64,000 nt of DNA, taken from Dechloromonas sp. HYN0024. GTDB lineage: Bacteria > Pseudomonadota > Gammaproteobacteria > Burkholderiales > Rhodocyclaceae. Below, one piece after another: positions 61,391 through 64,000 of this stretch; the first letter of the stretch is position 1, and every line of letters starts with the position of its first letter. The stretch covers positions 1,754,501 through 1,818,500 of the forward strand of contig NZ_CP031842.1 in the NCBI RefSeq assembly GCF_003441615.1. Reading direction: 5' to 3'. The position numbers and the translations under genes are program-made. Below the pieces are notes generated by a model that had not been told where the DNA came from, did not search any database, and saw only the letters and a program-made list of their open reading frames with translations.

Positions 61391-62296
61391 ATGAATTTTG
61401 CCTCAACTCCTGAATCAGTCATCACCCGAGCTGCTCCCTATGCCATAAGCGGTGGTTCGATCGGCGCCATCCTTATGGACATCGGCCGCCTGACGCCAGA
61501 AGCCGCCGAACGTATCCTGAAATTACAAAAGGAGTCTGGACTCCGCTTCGGTGATGCCGCCATCAAACTTGGCCTACTGACCGAAATGGACGTCCGTTTC
61601 GCACTTTCCCGCCAATTCGACTACCCCAACCTGGCGCCCGGTGATAAAAGTGTCAGCGAGGAGGTGGTCGCCGCCTTCAAGCCCTATTCCCCAGCAGTTG
61701 AACGACTGCGCGCCTTGCGCAGCCAGCTAATGCTCCGTTGCTTCGATCTGGATGCTGAAAACCGCAGCGAAAAACACTGCCTTGCCATCGTCAGCCCCGA
61801 ACAGGGCGAAGGTCGCAGCTACCTTGCGGCAAACCTCGCCGTAGTCTTCTCACAACTGGGCGAGCGAACCCTGCTCATCGATGCCGACCTACGCCAGCCG
61901 CGTCAGCACGAACTTTTTTGCCTCGGCAACCACGCCGGCCTGTCGGCTGTACTCTCTGGCCGAGCCAACATGGACGATGCAATCCACCGCATTCCCAACC
62001 TGCTCGGGCTTTCCGTCATGCCGGCTGGTGCGATTCCGCCCAACCCGCAGGAACTGTTGAGCCGCCTGGCTTTCGGCAATCTGCTGAACGATGCGCGCGA
62101 GCGATTCGATATCGTGCTTATCGACACCCCCGATGCCAGCCGCAGCGCCGATGTCGAAACGATTGCCACCCGTGCCGGTGCGGCCTTGGCCGTAAGCCGC
62201 AAGCACTTCACCTCCACCCGCCGCCTGCAATTGCTTGTGGACTCGTTGCGCCAGGCGGGATCGCCAGTCGTCGGCGTGGTTCTCAACGAATTCTGA
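61391..62296 (+). CDS. epsG: EpsG-family putative tyrosine kinase (BY-kinase-like ATPase)
   Basis: The 301-residue protein has an N-terminal segment GRLTPEAAERILKLQKESGL, then a Mrp/MinD-type ATPase: Walker A-like QGEGRSYLAANLAVVFSQLG (139-143 GEGRS), Walker A' TLLIDADLRQPR and Walker B VLIDTPDA. The canonical Lys of Walker A is Arg142, and the C-terminus (VVGVVLNEF) has no tyrosine cluster. It probably pairs with EpsF as a bacterial tyrosine-kinase system, but catalytic competence is open. Confidence 0.88.
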   Translation: MNFASTPESVITRAAPYAISGGSIGAILMDIGRLTPEAAERILKLQKESGLRFGDAAIKLGLLTEMDVRFALSRQFDYPNLAPGDKSVSEEVVAAFKPYSPAVERLRALRSQLMLRCFDLDAENRSEKHCLAIVSPEQGEGRSYLAANLAVVFSQLGERTLLIDADLRQPRQHELFCLGNHAGLSAVLSGRANMDDAIHRIPNLLGLSVMPAGAIPPNPQELLSRLAFGNLLNDARERFDIVLIDTPDASRSADVETIATRAGAALAVSRKHFTSTRRLQLLVDSLRQAGSPVVGVVLNEF

Positions 62297-62316
62297 CGCG
62301 ACCGGATCGATCAGTC

Positions 62317-63222
62317 ATGGCCCAATCCACTAACGCCCTGCGTGCCCCCGGCACTAGCCAGCCACCAGGCTGGTATGGCTGGATAATTGTTGGACTAGGG
62401 CTGTGCGCCATGTATGCGCCAAGCTTTATCGATCTGTTCCGCAGCATCTGGCGCACTGAAACCCAGGCCCATGGCCCCATCGTTCTTGCCATATCCTGCT
62501 GGTTGCTTTACCAGAAATGGCCGGCCATGTGGGAAGCAAGCAAAGGCCAGCAGACCTCGCCTTGGGGTTGGCCGACATTTTTCATTGGACTTCTGCTCTA
62601 TTTGATTGGTCGGTCGCAGGACATCCTGATTTTCGAAATCGGCTCCCTCATCTGGCTGCTGGCCGCCGTGTTCCTGCTGCTGCGGGGCAGCGCAGCAATA
62701 AAGACACAGTGGTTTCCGCTGTTCTTCATGCTATTCATGATCCCCCTGCCCGGCCCCCTAGTCGATGCTGTCACCATGCCCATGAAAATGGCTGTCTCCT
62801 ACGTTGCCGAGCAGGCTCTCTACTGGGCGGACTATCCAATCGCCCGGCAGGGCGTCATCCTGCAAATCGGTCAGTACAAGTTGCTGGTCGCTGATGCCTG
62901 CGCTGGCTTGCATACGCTATTTACGCTTGAAGCCCTCGGCCTGCTCTATCTCAATCTGGTGCGGCACGACTCATTGTTCCGAAATGTCACCCTGGCCGTA
63001 TTCATCGTCCCAATTTCTTTCTCGGCCAACGTAATCCGCGTCATGGTACTCACGCTGATTACTTACTACTTCGGGGACGCCGCCGGGCAAGGCTTCCTGC
63101 ACGGCTTTGCTGGCATGGTGCTGTTTCTGACTGCGCTACTACTAATTATCGGCGTCGATACCCTGCTCCAGTTTTCCGTAAAGTTCCGCGGTGCAGAGCA
63201 GCGCCAATCAACCAGGCAATGA
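62317..63222 (+). CDS. xrtB: Exosortase B (EpsH)
   Basis: From the ATG at 62317 the protein has 301 residues; an earlier open frame overlaps epsG. It has about eight TM segments. The exosortase catalytic triad is in place: Cys195 (VADACAGLHT), Arg241 (SANVIRVMV) and His262 (GFLHGFAGM). Exosortases process C-terminal sorting signals of proteins such as PEP-CTERM; in the type B group the neighbouring EPS genes suggest coupling to polymer assembly. It ends 4 bases before epsI. Confidence 0.93.
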   Translation: MAQSTNALRAPGTSQPPGWYGWIIVGLGLCAMYAPSFIDLFRSIWRTETQAHGPIVLAISCWLLYQKWPAMWEASKGQQTSPWGWPTFFIGLLLYLIGRSQDILIFEIGSLIWLLAAVFLLLRGSAAIKTQWFPLFFMLFMIPLPGPLVDAVTMPMKMAVSYVAEQALYWADYPIARQGVILQIGQYKLLVADACAGLHTLFTLEALGLLYLNLVRHDSLFRNVTLAVFIVPISFSANVIRVMVLTLITYYFGDAAGQGFLHGFAGMVLFLTALLLIIGVDTLLQFSVKFRGAEQRQSTRQ

Positions 63223-63226
63223 TGCA

Positions 63227-64000
<774 letters not shown>

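Noticed and set aside
61918..62316. N-terminal extension of xrtB
   Set aside because: It overlaps epsG in another frame, is Arg/Pro/Cys-rich, and exosortases begin near the ATG at 62317.

Overview
This is about 64 kb of GC-rich chromosomal DNA from a Gram-negative bacterium. Gene content and order point to a betaproteobacterium, most likely of the Rhodocyclales (Dechloromonas/Azonexus-like). The cues are surE-pcm-nlpD-rpoS, rimP-nusA-infB-rbfA-truB-rpsO-pnp, smc-zipA-ligA, the dapC-dapD-pilU-dapE-prmB block, an H-NS-family protein and an EpsH-type (exosortase B) exopolysaccharide locus. The genus is inferred from these cues, not proven.

Layout. 1-5.3 kb: start of a histone-deacetylase-like gene (-), then a + operon of MoxR ATPase, DUF58 protein, TgpA-type transglutaminase and MltB-like lytic transglycosylase. 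5.3-8.9 kb: stationary-phase block surE-pcm-nlpD-rpoS (-) with an H-NS-like gene upstream. 8.9-9.5 kb: tRNA-Pro(UGG) and tRNA-Arg(UCU), plus a candidate small RNA with its own promoter and terminator. 9.6 kb: dksA. 10.1-18.8 kb: the transcription/translation operon rimP-nusA-infB-rbfA-truB, then rpsO and pnp with their own promoters (-). A promoter and two terminator-like hairpins precede rimP. 18.9-25 kb: rluB, scpB, scpA, a LAB_N protein, trpS, an M50 protease, a Sua5/YciO protein and a PHP phosphatase (-).

25.1-34.9 kb: mtiP-like phosphorylase, a methyltransferase, hpt, galU, ligA, zipA and smc (-). 34.9-42.7 kb: a deaminase, a small unknown protein, a dicarboxylate/glutamate-type symporter, a lipoprotein hydrolase, and a PhnD-like binding protein next to a large hybrid histidine kinase (+). 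43.3-49.5 kb: diaminopimelate genes dapC, dapD and dapE with a PilU-like ATPase inserted, then prmB and a spermidine-synthase-like gene (+). 49.5-54.7 kb: a small lipoprotein, pepD, tag, a His-rich periplasmic protein and penicillin-binding protein 1A (-).

54.8-64 kb looks accessory. It opens with the 3' 49 nt of a tRNA-His and that tRNA's terminator, immediately followed by a tyrosine recombinase; this is the expected end of an integrated element. Beyond it lie a second galU, a PilZ protein, and the exopolysaccharide operon epsD-E-F-G, xrtB (epsH), epsI and the start of gmd. Together these would make sugar nucleotides (GalU, Gmd), set chain length (EpsF/EpsG), export polymer (EpsE) and process or sort through exosortase B and EpsI.

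The strongest candidates for something new are: the tandem-hairpin leader before rimP-nusA, the candidate sRNA downstream of tRNA-Arg, the binding-protein/hybrid-kinase pair, and the possibility that the exosortase/EPS locus sits on a tRNA-His island. No CRISPR array or complete insertion sequence was seen.
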